DNA of 5,845 nucleotides from Actinomycetota bacterium. GTDB taxonomy: Bacteria; Actinomycetota; Thermoleophilia; Gaiellales; Gaiellaceae. A program made the position numbers and the translations under genes. The stretch covers positions 1-5,845 of the forward strand of contig JACDAS010000233.1 of NCBI GenBank assembly GCA_013695295.1, given 5' to 3'. A model generated the notes under the pieces. The model was not told where the DNA came from. It did no database searches and saw only the letters and a program-made list of their open reading frames with translations. Of this stretch, positions 1-5,765 are shown piece by piece; positions within the stretch are counted from its first letter, which is position 1; each line of letters begins with the position of its first letter.

Positions 1-1982
1 GCCTACGCGAGCAGACGGCCTTCAACTGGCACGGCTACCTGCCCGACGTGGGTCCCGGTCAACGGTACGCGTTCCGCGTCGAGGGTCCCTATGCGCCCGA
101 CAGCGGTCACAGGTTCAACCCCGCGAAGCTGCTGCTCGACCCGTATGCGAAGGCGATCGAGGGCCCGGTCGACTTCGCCGCCGCCCGCGTCTTCCCCTAC
201 GTCCCGGGTGCCGGAGACGATCCCGACCTCCGACGGGACGACTCGGACGACGCTGCCGCGATCCCGAAGTGCGTCGTCGTCGATCCGGCCTTCGACTGGG
301 AGGGAGACGACGGGGGGCGACCGCGGACCGCCTGGCACGAGACGGTCATCTACGAGGTGCATGTGAAGGGCTTCACGAAGCGACACCCCGGCGTCCGTGA
401 GGATCTCCGGGGCACCTATGCGGGCCTCGCCTCGGAAGCGTCGATCGAGTACCTGACCTCGCTGGGCGTGACCGCGGTCGAGCTCCTGCCCGTGCACCAC
501 ATCGCCGACGAAGGCTTCCTCCACGGCAGCGGGCTGACGAACTACTGGGGCTACAGCTCGATCGGGTACCTCGCCCCGCACGCGCTCTACGCGGCCACGG
601 GGACGCGAGGAGAGCAGGTGTCCGAGTTCAAGGGCATGGTGAAAGCCCTGCACAGAGCAGGAATCGAGGTGATCCTCGACGTCGTCTACAACCATACGGC
701 CGAGGGGAACCACCTCGGGCCGATGCTCTCCTTCAGGGGCATCGACAACCGTTCCTACTACCGGCTGAAGCCGGGTGACCCGCGCTACTACCTCGACTTC
801 ACCGGAACGGGCAACAGCCTGGACCCGCTCCACCCGGCCGTCTTGCGCCTGATCATGGACTCGCTCCGCTACTTCGTCACCGAGTGCCACGTGGACGGCT
901 TCCGCTTCGACCTCGCGTCGACGCTCGCGAGGCAGTTCTACGAGTTCGACCGTCTCTCGGCGTTCTTCGAGACGATCCATCAGGACTCGGTGCTCTCACA
1001 GGTGAAGCTGATCGCGGAGCCCTGGGACCTCGGGCCCGGCGGCTACCAGGTCGGCAACTTCCCGGCGCTCTGGACCGAGTGGAACGGCCTCTACCGCGAC
1101 ACCGTGCGGGACTTCTGGCGCGGCCAGGGGAGCGTTGCCGAGTTCGCCTCGCGCTTCACCGGCTCGAGCGACCTCTACCAGTCCGACGGGCGCAGGCCCT
1201 TCGCCTCGATCAACTTCGTCACGGCCCACGACGGCTTCACGCTCGCCGACCTCGTCTCCTACGACGAGAAGCACAACGAGGCGAACCTCGAGGAAAACGC
1301 CGACGGGACCGACGACAACCGCAGCTGGAACTGCGGCGTCGAGGGTCCGACCGACGACCCCGGGATCGGCGCCTTGAGGGAGCGTCAGCAGCGGAACTTC
1401 CTCGCCACCCTCCTGCTCTCCCAGGGCGTGCCGATGCTGCTGGGCGGCGACGAGCGCGGCCGCACCCAGGGGGGCAACAACAACGCGTACTGCCAGGACA
1501 ACGAGATCTCCTGGCTCGACTGGTCGCTCGACGAGAGGGGCGAGCGGCTCCTCGACTTCACGCGCAGGCTGATCCACTTTCGCCGTGCCCATCGTGTCTT
1601 CCGGCGCACCCACTTCCTGACGGGTCGCGAGGTGCCCGGCTCCGGGCTCCCCGATTCATGGTGGTTCGGGCCCGACGGACGCAAGCTGACGCGCCGCGAC
1701 TGGGAGTCGGACATACGCACGGTCGGTCTCTTCCTGAACGGCGAGGAGTTCCCGAGCTCGACCCCGCGCGGCTCGCGAGTCTCCGACGAATCCTTCCTCG
1801 TGCTCTTGAACGCCGGTGGTGAGCCGGTCACCTACCGCCTGCCGCCGCGCTTCGGAGGGCGCTGGAAGCTCGAGCTGTCGACGGCGGACCCGGACGGCGT
1901 CGAGCGCGATCCGCCGTTTGCCGCGAGCGCAGAAGCGCCCGTCGAGGCGCTTTCGCTCCTCCTCCTGCGCCGGGCGTGGTAG
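1..1982 (+). CDS. glgX: Glycogen debranching enzyme GlgX (isoamylase type, GH13), 5' partial
   Basis: Cytoplasmic glycosidase that hydrolyses alpha-1,6 branch linkages in glycogen or limit dextrins. The reading frame enters at base 3 and gives 659 residues to the TAG at 1980-1982. The family is usually near 700 residues, so I estimate that about 40-50 N-terminal residues lie outside the window. The visible start is still in the CBM48-like N-terminal domain (WHGYLPDVGPGQRYAFRVEG, then GHRFNPAKLLLDPYA, both typical of GlgX/TreX). The GH13 barrel follows: region I DVVYNH (678-695), nucleophile Asp at 909-911 in DGFRFDLAS, acid/base Glu at 1017-1019 in IAEPWD, and third acid Asp at 1230-1232 in TAHDGFTL. 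The C-terminus is complete and of GlgX type (SWWFGPDGRKL, GLFLNGEEF, SFLVLLNAGGEPV), ending in the beta-sandwich domain. Nothing looks broken. The nearest alternative is an archaeal-type TreX isoamylase, which has the same activity. Family assignment is very secure; the exact substrate is inferred. Confidence 0.96.
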   Translation, partial: LREQTAFNWHGYLPDVGPGQRYAFRVEGPYAPDSGHRFNPAKLLLDPYAKAIEGPVDFAAARVFPYVPGAGDDPDLRRDDSDDAAAIPKCVVVDPAFDWEGDDGGRPRTAWHETVIYEVHVKGFTKRHPGVREDLRGTYAGLASEASIEYLTSLGVTAVELLPVHHIADEGFLHGSGLTNYWGYSSIGYLAPHALYAATGTRGEQVSEFKGMVKALHRAGIEVILDVVYNHTAEGNHLGPMLSFRGIDNRSYYRLKPGDPRYYLDFTGTGNSLDPLHPAVLRLIMDSLRYFVTECHVDGFRFDLASTLARQFYEFDRLSAFFETIHQDSVLSQVKLIAEPWDLGPGGYQVGNFPALWTEWNGLYRDTVRDFWRGQGSVAEFASRFTGSSDLYQSDGRRPFASINFVTAHDGFTLADLVSYDEKHNEANLEENADGTDDNRSWNCGVEGPTDDPGIGALRERQQRNFLATLLLSQGVPMLLGGDERGRTQGGNNNAYCQDNEISWLDWSLDERGERLLDFTRRLIHFRRAHRVFRRTHFLTGREVPGSGLPDSWWFGPDGRKLTRRDWESDIRTVGLFLNGEEFPSSTPRGSRVSDESFLVLLNAGGEPVTYRLPPRFGGRWKLELSTADPDGVERDPPFAASAEAPVEALSLLLLRRAW

Positions 1983-1991
1983 TCACTGCTG

Positions 1992-2528
1992 GTGGTTGTG
2001 GAGACAGACGACATCCAGCTCGTCCGCGCCGCGCAGACCGGTGACCTGTGGGCCTTCGAGGAGCTCGTTCGCCGCCACGAGACCCGGGTCTACCGGGTGG
2101 CTCTGCGCCTCCTCGGGAGTCCGGATGAGGCCGAGGACGCAGCTCAAGAGGCATTCGTGCAAGTTTGGCAGGCGCTTCCGGCCTTCCGGGGAGAAAGCTC
2201 GGTGTCGACGTGGCTCTACCGAATCGTGACGAACCGATGCCTGAGCCTGATGGAAGCACGGCGAGGGTACGAGCCGCTCAGCGAGCGATACGAGGCGCCG
2301 ACGGCGGGGCCGCAGCGGGCGACCGAGACGCACGACGCGTTGGCGGCCTTGAAGAAGGCCGTCCTCCACCTGACACCCGAGCAGCGGGTCCCGCTCGTCC
2401 TGCGCGAGCTCGAGGGCCGCTCCTACGATGAGATCGCGGAGATCCTCGAGATCAGCGTCCCCGCGGTGAAGGGCCGGCTCCACCGGGCCCGGCTCGAGGT
2501 CGTCGTTGCGATGAGGCAGTGGTTATGA
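1992..2528 (+). CDS. ECF-family RNA polymerase sigma factor (sigma-70 regions 2 and 4 only)
   Basis: Directs RNA polymerase to a stress regulon. The 178 residues show the two-domain plan of extracytoplasmic-function sigma factors. Region 2 covers about residues 10-92: DEAEDAAQEAFVQVW at 45-59 is region 2.2 (core binding), and FRGESSVSTWLYRIVTNRCL at 65-84 is region 2.3/2.4 (-10 recognition). A charged linker spans about 93-115. Region 4 covers about 116-170: LTPEQRVPLVLRELEGRSYD then a helix-turn-helix ending VPAVKGRLHRAR (-35 recognition). Region 3 is absent, as expected. The start is GTG at 1992; GTG at 1998 is possible. No good Shine-Dalgarno sequence is visible before either, so re-initiation after glgX, whose stop lies 9 nt upstream in the same frame, is likely. 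The 3' end overlaps the next gene by ATGA, the usual sigma/anti-sigma arrangement. The exact ECF subgroup cannot be told by eye. Confidence 0.95.
   Translation: MVVETDDIQLVRAAQTGDLWAFEELVRRHETRVYRVALRLLGSPDEAEDAAQEAFVQVWQALPAFRGESSVSTWLYRIVTNRCLSLMEARRGYEPLSERYEAPTAGPQRATETHDALAALKKAVLHLTPEQRVPLVLRELEGRSYDEIAEILEISVPAVKGRLHRARLEVVVAMRQWL
2513..2516 (+). promoter_or_regulatory. Ribosome binding site deciding the start of the anti-sigma-like gene
   Basis: GAGG lies 8 nt before the ATG at 2525, inside the last codons of the sigma gene. This supports ATG 2525 over the in-frame GTG at 2519, which would sit only 2 nt after the motif. The ATG overlaps the sigma TGA as ATGA, so translation of the two genes is probably coupled. 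Confidence 0.65.
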
Positions 2529-3220
2529 CGGGACGAGAGGACCTGAGCCGACTCCCCTGCGGGACCAACATCGCGAATCTGGTCGACCAGATCGCTGAGG
2601 GCGTGGCGTCCGCAGACCCGGCCCATCAGGCGGATTGCCCTGATTGCCAGGCGACGCTGCGGGAGCTTGAGCACGTCTGGGGGACCGTGCGGACGGTCGC
2701 CCGCGAGGAGATCGTCCCGCCGCGCCGCCTGATCGAGAGCGTCTTCCGCCGGATCCGGCAGGAGCTCCGAGCTCTGGGTCAGCTCGTGCCGCTCGAAGCC
2801 GTCATTCCGCGTCTCGTCCGGCACGCGCTCCTCGGCGGTCCGCGAGGAGCCACCCGCATCGCCGACTCGGTAGTGGCGCGGATCGTGGCCAAGGCCGCGC
2901 GCGACACGCCTGGCGTGCATGCACTGAGCGTGCGCGAGCTCGCCGCGCCAAAGGCCGGCGCCCCGGGCCGCCTGGCGCCGCGGGGGGTTGCGGTCGACAT
3001 CAGCGGCCACAGCGTCAGCGTCGAGGTCAGGCTCGTGGTCGCTTATGGAACGAGCATCCCCGCGCTCGCCGCCGAGGTGCGGCGCCGCGTGATCCGCCGT
3101 GTCGAGGTGCTGACCGGTCTCGAGACAACCGACGTGCAGGTCGCCGTCGACGACGTCTTCGGCGACCCCGACTCACTCCCGCACCGGATCGTTCTCCGGC
3201 GCCCTCCTGGACGACCCTGA
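2525..3220 (+). CDS. Putative cytosolic anti-sigma factor: Zn-type Cys/His motif fused to an Asp23/Gls24 domain
   Basis: 231 residues from ATG 2525, overlapping the sigma gene by 4 nt. The N-terminus (about 1-60) has LPCGTN at 10-15 and AHQADCPDCQATL at 33-45. The His34, Cys38, Cys41 spacing (HxxxCxxC) matches the core of zinc-binding anti-sigma domains, with Cys12 as a possible extra ligand. Residues 60-105 look helical and basic. Residues 108-212 form an Asp23/Gls24 domain: TRIADSVVARIVAKAA, then GVHAL, the strand VSVEVRLVVAYGTSIP (164-179), a basic helix, and TDVQVAVDDVF. No membrane segment is visible, unlike most ECF anti-sigma factors, so any sensing is cytosolic or through partner Asp23 proteins. 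From memory, similar N-termini occur in actinobacterial proteins annotated only as Asp23 family. Domain calls are from motifs; the anti-sigma role is inferred from the zinc-like motif and gene position. It could instead be a plain structural Asp23 protein. Confidence 0.85.
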   Translation: MTGREDLSRLPCGTNIANLVDQIAEGVASADPAHQADCPDCQATLRELEHVWGTVRTVAREEIVPPRRLIESVFRRIRQELRALGQLVPLEAVIPRLVRHALLGGPRGATRIADSVVARIVAKAARDTPGVHALSVRELAAPKAGAPGRLAPRGVAVDISGHSVSVEVRLVVAYGTSIPALAAEVRRRVIRRVEVLTGLETTDVQVAVDDVFGDPDSLPHRIVLRRPPGRP

Positions 3221-3228
3221 CTCATCGG

Positions 3229-3245
3229 GCGGAACGGAGCGGAAC
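3229..3245 (+). repeat. Tandem GCGGAAC direct repeat in the promoter region
   Basis: GCGGAAC occurs at 3229-3235 and again at 3239-3245, exactly 10 bp apart, about one helical turn. The second copy supplies the GGAAC of the candidate ECF promoter. The first could be an alternative -35 element or part of a regulator site. Confidence 0.45.
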
Positions 3246-3268
3246 TTTTCCGTGCCGCGCCGTTCTAA
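3241..3268 (+). promoter_or_regulatory. Candidate ECF-sigma promoter driving the Asp23/membrane-anchor operon
   Basis: GGAACTT at 3241-3247 matches the -35 element typical of many ECF sigma factors (GGAAC core). After a 15-nt spacer that follows GGAAC, CGTTCTAA at 3261-3268 resembles ECF -10 elements (CGTT; also close to the TCTAA-type of E. coli sigma-E). This would place the transcription start near 3273-3277 and give a leader of roughly 45 nt before the GTG at 3320. The site lies in the only sizeable gap of the cluster, downstream of an ECF sigma gene, so autoregulation by that sigma factor is the simplest inference. An imperfection is that the motif overlaps a short palindrome, CGGAA-CTT-TTCCG (3240-3252), which could be an operator instead. 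Confidence 0.55.
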
Positions 3269-3275
3269 CTGAAGA

Positions 3276-3286
3276 GGGGAAACCCC
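3276..3286 (+). other. Small GGGG-AAA-CCCC inverted repeat in the presumed leader
   Basis: GGGG (3276-3279), AAA and CCCC (3283-3286) form a 4-bp stem with a 3-nt loop, just downstream of the expected transcription start. It is too short and lacks a T tract, so it is not a credible terminator. It could stabilise the 5' end of the mRNA or be chance. Confidence 0.25.
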
Positions 3287-3306
3287 ACAGGCCGCAATCG
3301 GCGTAC

Positions 3307-3313
3307 AAAGGAG
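3307..3313 (+). promoter_or_regulatory. Strong ribosome binding site for the Asp23 gene at 3320
   Basis: AAAGGAG lies 6 nt before GTG 3320. It is the best Shine-Dalgarno sequence in the window and fixes this GTG as the start. An overlapping GTG at 3313 is in another frame and closes after 61 codons. The strength fits a protein made in large amounts. Confidence 0.8.
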
Positions 3314-3319
3314 TGAGAA

Positions 3320-3808
3320 GTGGAAGCAGGAGGCCCGACATCGAAGCCAAAGCCGGGGGAAGCAGCTTTGGCGAGGCAGAGTTCAGCCCGCACGAGTCCC
3401 GACACGATCGAGACGAGCTCTCCGCTCACGTCGGAGCGTGGCTCGACGAGCATCGCGGACACGGTCGTGACGAAGATTGCCAGCATCGCTGCGCGTGAGG
3501 TCCGGGGCGTGCACCAGCTCGGCGGCGGGGTCTCGCGGGCGGTTGGCGCGGTCACCCAGCGTGTCGGCATCACCGACGAGCGCTCCCAGGGCGTCTCGGT
3601 CGAGGTCGGCGAGCGCGAGGCCGCGGTCGATCTGACGCTCGTCATCGAGTACGGCGAGTCGATCCCGCGGGTCGCGCAGGCGGTCCGCGACAACGTGATC
3701 AAGCGAATCGAGGGGACGACCGGCCTCTCGGTGACCGAGGTCGACATCGCCGTCGACGATCTCTACTTCCCGGGCGACGAGACCCCGGAACCCGCGCGGG
3801 TCGAGTAG
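3320..3808 (+). CDS. Asp23/Gls24 family envelope stress response protein (canonical)
   Basis: 162 residues, soluble. Residues 1-40 are rich in Ser, Thr, Pro and Ala and look disordered. Residues 41-150 form a full Asp23/Gls24 domain: STSIADTVVTKIASIAAREV (42-61), RGVHQLGGG, then SVEVGEREAAVDLTLVIEYG (93-112), ESIPRVAQAVRDNVIKRIEG (113-132) and TEVDIAVDDLYFP (139-151). In Staphylococcus aureus, Asp23 is an abundant cytoplasmic protein tethered under the membrane by AmaP and linked to cell-envelope stress; a similar role is inferred here because membrane-anchor candidates lie just downstream. It is clearly paralogous to the C-terminal domain of the anti-sigma-like protein encoded before it (YGTSIP versus YGESIP; QVAVDDVF versus DIAVDDLY). 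A strong ribosome binding site and a candidate ECF promoter precede it, so it probably heads its own transcript. Family assignment is secure; cellular role is inferred. Confidence 0.93.
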   Translation: MEAGGPTSKPKPGEAALARQSSARTSPDTIETSSPLTSERGSTSIADTVVTKIASIAAREVRGVHQLGGGVSRAVGAVTQRVGITDERSQGVSVEVGEREAAVDLTLVIEYGESIPRVAQAVRDNVIKRIEGTTGLSVTEVDIAVDDLYFPGDETPEPARVE

Positions 3809-3828
3809 CCGAGCGCGCGGCCGATCCC

Positions 3829-4173
3829 GTGTCGGAGCTCGCAACGCCGCGTTCGTCGGACCGTGCCGCGCTGGCGCGGATCGCTCTCGAGGCCGCACTC
3901 GCGGTTGGCGATGTCGTCGGCGCGGAAGCCGGGCCGCACGGCGCCTGGGTCACGGAGGCCGGGGGTGAGCGCCTGCCCGGTGTGGTCGCGGTGGCGCAGG
4001 CCGACGGCCGGTACGCCCTCGACCTCCACCTGATCGTCCGGCCGGTGCCGCTCCACGAGCTCGCAGAGCGGATTCGCGAGAGGGTCGTCCGAGCCTCGGA
4101 GCGGGCCGGCCTCGAAGGCGCCTTGGGTTCGATCGGCGTCTCGATCGAGGACATCGAGCTTCTGGAAGGCTGA
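3829..4173 (+). CDS. Short divergent Asp23/Gls24-like protein
   Basis: 114 residues, soluble, GTG start at 3829, 20 nt after the preceding stop. No good ribosome binding site is visible, and there is no other in-frame start before the preceding gene, so translation may depend on coupling. The Asp23 plan is recognisable but worn: an N-terminal helix ARIALEAALAVGDVVGAEAG (16-35), a strand pair ending YALDLHLIVRPVP (62-74), a helix HELAERIRERVVRASERAG (76-94), and a last strand SIGVSIEDIELLEG (101-114). The YGxSIP motif is replaced by RPVPLHE, the glycine-rich GGGV loop is lost, and the usual VDD ending is IEDIE. These changes suggest a specialised subunit rather than the bulk scaffold. It ends 2 nt before the next gene. 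The family call rests on secondary-structure pattern and neighbourhood, so it is less secure than for the previous gene. Confidence 0.8.
   Translation: MSELATPRSSDRAALARIALEAALAVGDVVGAEAGPHGAWVTEAGGERLPGVVAVAQADGRYALDLHLIVRPVPLHELAERIRERVVRASERAGLEGALGSIGVSIEDIELLEG
4164..4169 (+). promoter_or_regulatory. Ribosome binding site for the membrane protein gene at 4176
   Basis: GGAAGG, 6 nt before GTG 4176, lies inside the last codons of the preceding gene. It supports this GTG as the start and indicates tight translational linkage. Confidence 0.65.
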
Positions 4174-4175
4174 CG

Positions 4176-4781
4176 GTGATCCTGGTACCTCTCCGCGCGT
4201 TGACTCGGCTGACGGCGTTCGTCCTCCTGCTGGCCCTCGCCGCGCTTGGGCTGGCCACGGCGGTCTTCTCCATCCAGGGCGACTCGAGAACGCTCAGCCT
4301 GCCCAAGCTCGCGGGGCATCTGCGGTTGCCCCGGCTAGACGGCATCGTCGGCGACTACCTTGCCTCCCTCGAGCGCAGCGGGCCGACCGCATGGGTTTCC
4401 GTCGGCGCGGGGGCGGCGGCCGTAGCCATTGGTTTGGCGCTGCTCGTAGGGGTCCTCGCGCCCCGCCGGGAGCGCCTCCTCGTGCTCGAGGACGAGGCAG
4501 ACGGATCCCGCCTCGCGGCGCGCCGGCGACCGTTGAGGCAGATCGCGGGGACTCTGGTAGAGCAGGAGCGCGGCGTCACCGTCGCGAAGACACGCCTCCG
4601 CCCGAGCCGCTGGGGTTCCGGCGGCAGACTGCGGCTGACCGCCTTCCATCCGAGAAACCGGAAGCCGGAGGAGATCGCCGCGAGTGCCTCGTCGGCGGTC
4701 GAGCCGCTCGCCAAGGCGTTCCGGCTGCGCACGCGCGTGCGTGCCAGGCTGGGCGAGCGCGGCCGAAGACGGGTGCAGTGA
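4176..4781 (+). CDS. Two-helix membrane protein with cytoplasmic Asp23-like tail (DUF6286/AmaP type)
   Basis: 201 residues. A basic N-terminus (RALTRLT) is followed by a membrane helix at about 12-33 (FVLLLALAALGLATAVF). A 38-residue extracytoplasmic loop with WVSVG at its end leads to a second helix at about 72-95 (VGAGAAAVAIGLALLVGVLA). PRRER at 96-100 then gives a positive-inside anchor. The remaining 100 residues are cytoplasmic: a basic stretch, RQIAGTLVEQERGVTVAKTR (121-140), a strand GRLRLTAFHPRN, a helix from PEEIAASASSAVEPLAKAF (164-182), and a final strand RTRVRARL. That order mimics a degenerate Asp23 fold. The topology and tail match actinobacterial DUF6286 proteins and resemble AmaP, the membrane anchor of Asp23 in Firmicutes. 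The likely role is to dock soluble Asp23 proteins at the membrane (inference). It overlaps the next gene as TGATG. Confidence 0.78.
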   Translation: MILVPLRALTRLTAFVLLLALAALGLATAVFSIQGDSRTLSLPKLAGHLRLPRLDGIVGDYLASLERSGPTAWVSVGAGAAAVAIGLALLVGVLAPRRERLLVLEDEADGSRLAARRRPLRQIAGTLVEQERGVTVAKTRLRPSRWGSGGRLRLTAFHPRNRKPEEIAASASSAVEPLAKAFRLRTRVRARLGERGRRRVQ

Positions 4782-5389
4782 TGCTCCGCCAGCGGCTGCG
4801 CACGCGCGTCTCCCCGCTCGCCTATCTCGGCCAGGTGCTCGTCGTCCTCCTCGCGGGTGCGCTGCTCTGGTACGGCCTGATGCTGGTGCTGCTCGGGTTC
4901 AAGGTCACGCCGAGCCGGATTGACCGGGTGAGCGCCTACCGCACGATCTACGACTTCTTCGCCGGGCTCGGGCCGGAGGACATCACGGATCGCGTCCGCC
5001 TAATCGCGGGCCTCGTCGGCATGGCGACGTTCCTCCTCTGCACCTACCTGGCGTGGAAGGAGATCCCTCGTCCCTACCTCGCGCGCAGCAGCCTCGACCT
5101 CTACGAGGACGATCTGACGACGGTGAGCGTCGACCCGCGCGCGATTGAGCGCGCTGCCGAGGTCGCGGCGAGGGAGAACCCGGCCGTCAGCAGTGCGGCC
5201 GCACGTTACGCCGGGGAGGACGGCCTTACCGTCGACGTGGCCGTCAAGCAGGCGCGGGGTCTTCCGGCGACCGTCCACGACGTCCGCGACCGTATCGCAG
5301 CGGCCCTCACCCAGCACGATCTGCCCACGATGCCGGTCAACGTCACGCTGACCGGATTCGACCGCAAACACCGAAGGGAGCTCAACTGA
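4781..5389 (+). CDS. Second two-helix membrane protein with Asp23-like C-terminal domain (AmaP-like)
   Basis: 202 residues from ATG 4781, whose A is the last base of the preceding TGA. The frame is open far upstream, to 4391, but that part overlaps the preceding gene in another frame and has no family resemblance, so I chose the coupled ATG; GTG 4778 is an equivalent alternative. Membrane helix 1 is at about 16-40 (QVLVVLLAGALLWYGLMLVL). The loop 41-73 contains KVTPSRIDRVSAYRTIYDFF. Helix 2 is at about 74-92 (IAGLVGMATFLLCTYLAW), followed by a basic/aromatic KEIPRPYLAR. The cytoplasmic part has an Asp23-like domain at about 115-195: DPRAIERAAEVAARENPAV, strand GLTVDVAVKQ, helix PATVHDVRDRIAAALTQ, strand MPVNVTLTGFD. 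It has the same design as the previous gene product but little sequence identity, so the two may form a heteromeric anchor. The exact family name is uncertain. Confidence 0.8.
   Translation: MLRQRLRTRVSPLAYLGQVLVVLLAGALLWYGLMLVLLGFKVTPSRIDRVSAYRTIYDFFAGLGPEDITDRVRLIAGLVGMATFLLCTYLAWKEIPRPYLARSSLDLYEDDLTTVSVDPRAIERAAEVAARENPAVSSAAARYAGEDGLTVDVAVKQARGLPATVHDVRDRIAAALTQHDLPTMPVNVTLTGFDRKHRRELN
5374..5380 (+). promoter_or_regulatory. Ribosome binding site for the small membrane protein gene at 5389
   Basis: AAGGGAG, 8 nt before ATG 5389 and 11 nt before ATG 5392. The spacing favours the first of the two adjacent ATG codons in TGATGATG. Confidence 0.65.
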
Positions 5390-5628
5390 TGATGAGTCCA
5401 GGACAGTTCGCCGCAGCGCTCGGCTTCGCGTTCGTCGCCGTGTGGATCGGCTTCGACTTCGCGGCTGCGATCCTCTGCCTCGCCGGCGCGGCCGCCTTCT
5501 TCCTCGGCGCCGCGCTCCTGCTCGGACAGCTCGACCTGGCTGAGCTGCAGGCCCGGGTTCGCGGCGGCGTCGGACAGCCGATGGTGCCACCTTCTCCGGC
5601 CGGGACCGTGCGGCCGCGCGTTCGCTGA
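5389..5628 (+). CDS. Small two-helix membrane protein, DUF2273-like
   Basis: 79 residues, ATG overlapping the preceding TGA by one base. Nearly the whole N-terminal half is hydrophobic: FAAALGFAFVAVWIG (7-21) and AAAILCLAGAAAFFLGAALL (25-44), separated by FDF, giving a tight membrane hairpin with small-residue faces. This resembles DUF2273 proteins, which sit in Asp23/AmaP operons and carry regularly spaced Gly residues followed by a short charged segment; here GQLDLAELQARVRGG (46-60) matches that pattern. The last 20 residues are Pro-rich and basic. It probably assists membrane attachment of the Asp23 layer (inference from the neighbourhood; its biochemical role is unknown). It is the last gene of the run. 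Confidence 0.75.
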   Translation: MMSPGQFAAALGFAFVAVWIGFDFAAAILCLAGAAAFFLGAALLLGQLDLAELQARVRGGVGQPMVPPSPAGTVRPRVR

Positions 5629-5677
5629 ACCCAAGCCTCGGCCACCGACGAGAGAACCCATTCTGCCCGATCCGATC

Positions 5678-5697
5678 GCGAGCGGGGGCGCGCTCGC
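5678..5697 (+). terminator. GC-rich hairpin 50 nt after the last gene, possible operon end
   Basis: GCGAGCG (5678-5684) pairs with CGCTCGC (5691-5697), giving a perfect 7-bp stem with a 6-nt loop. The position after the last stop suits a terminator, but only CTGCCTTCT follows and there is no T run, so intrinsic termination is uncertain. Confidence 0.35.
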
Positions 5698-5765
5698 CTG
5701 CCTTCTGCGCAGGTCCGGGGGCCGACCCGCGCTCGGCGACCGACACCGGCCATCCACCTCTCGAT

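Noticed and set aside
3..980. Long minus-strand open frame of 325 codons
   Set aside because: It is antisense to glgX, whose catalytic motifs are unmistakable; the translation is Val/Arg/Glu-rich low-complexity, typical of the complement of high-GC coding DNA.
884..1822. Plus-strand open frame of 312 codons overlapping glgX
   Set aside because: Arg/Pro/Ala-rich shadow of glgX in another frame with no domain-like pattern.
3276..3286. GGGG-AAA-CCCC as a terminator between the regulator pair and the Asp23 operon
   Set aside because: The stem is only 4 bp and no T tract follows; it is more likely part of the leader or chance.
4391..4780. Upstream extension of the gene at 4781 (would give 332 residues)
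   Set aside because: The extension overlaps the preceding gene out of frame, is Arg/Gly-rich without family resemblance, and the stop-coupled ATG at 4781 puts the first membrane helix at the expected N-terminal position.
5000..5746. Minus-strand open frame of 248 codons
   Set aside because: Antisense to two well-supported genes; Arg/Ala/Gly-rich with no motif.
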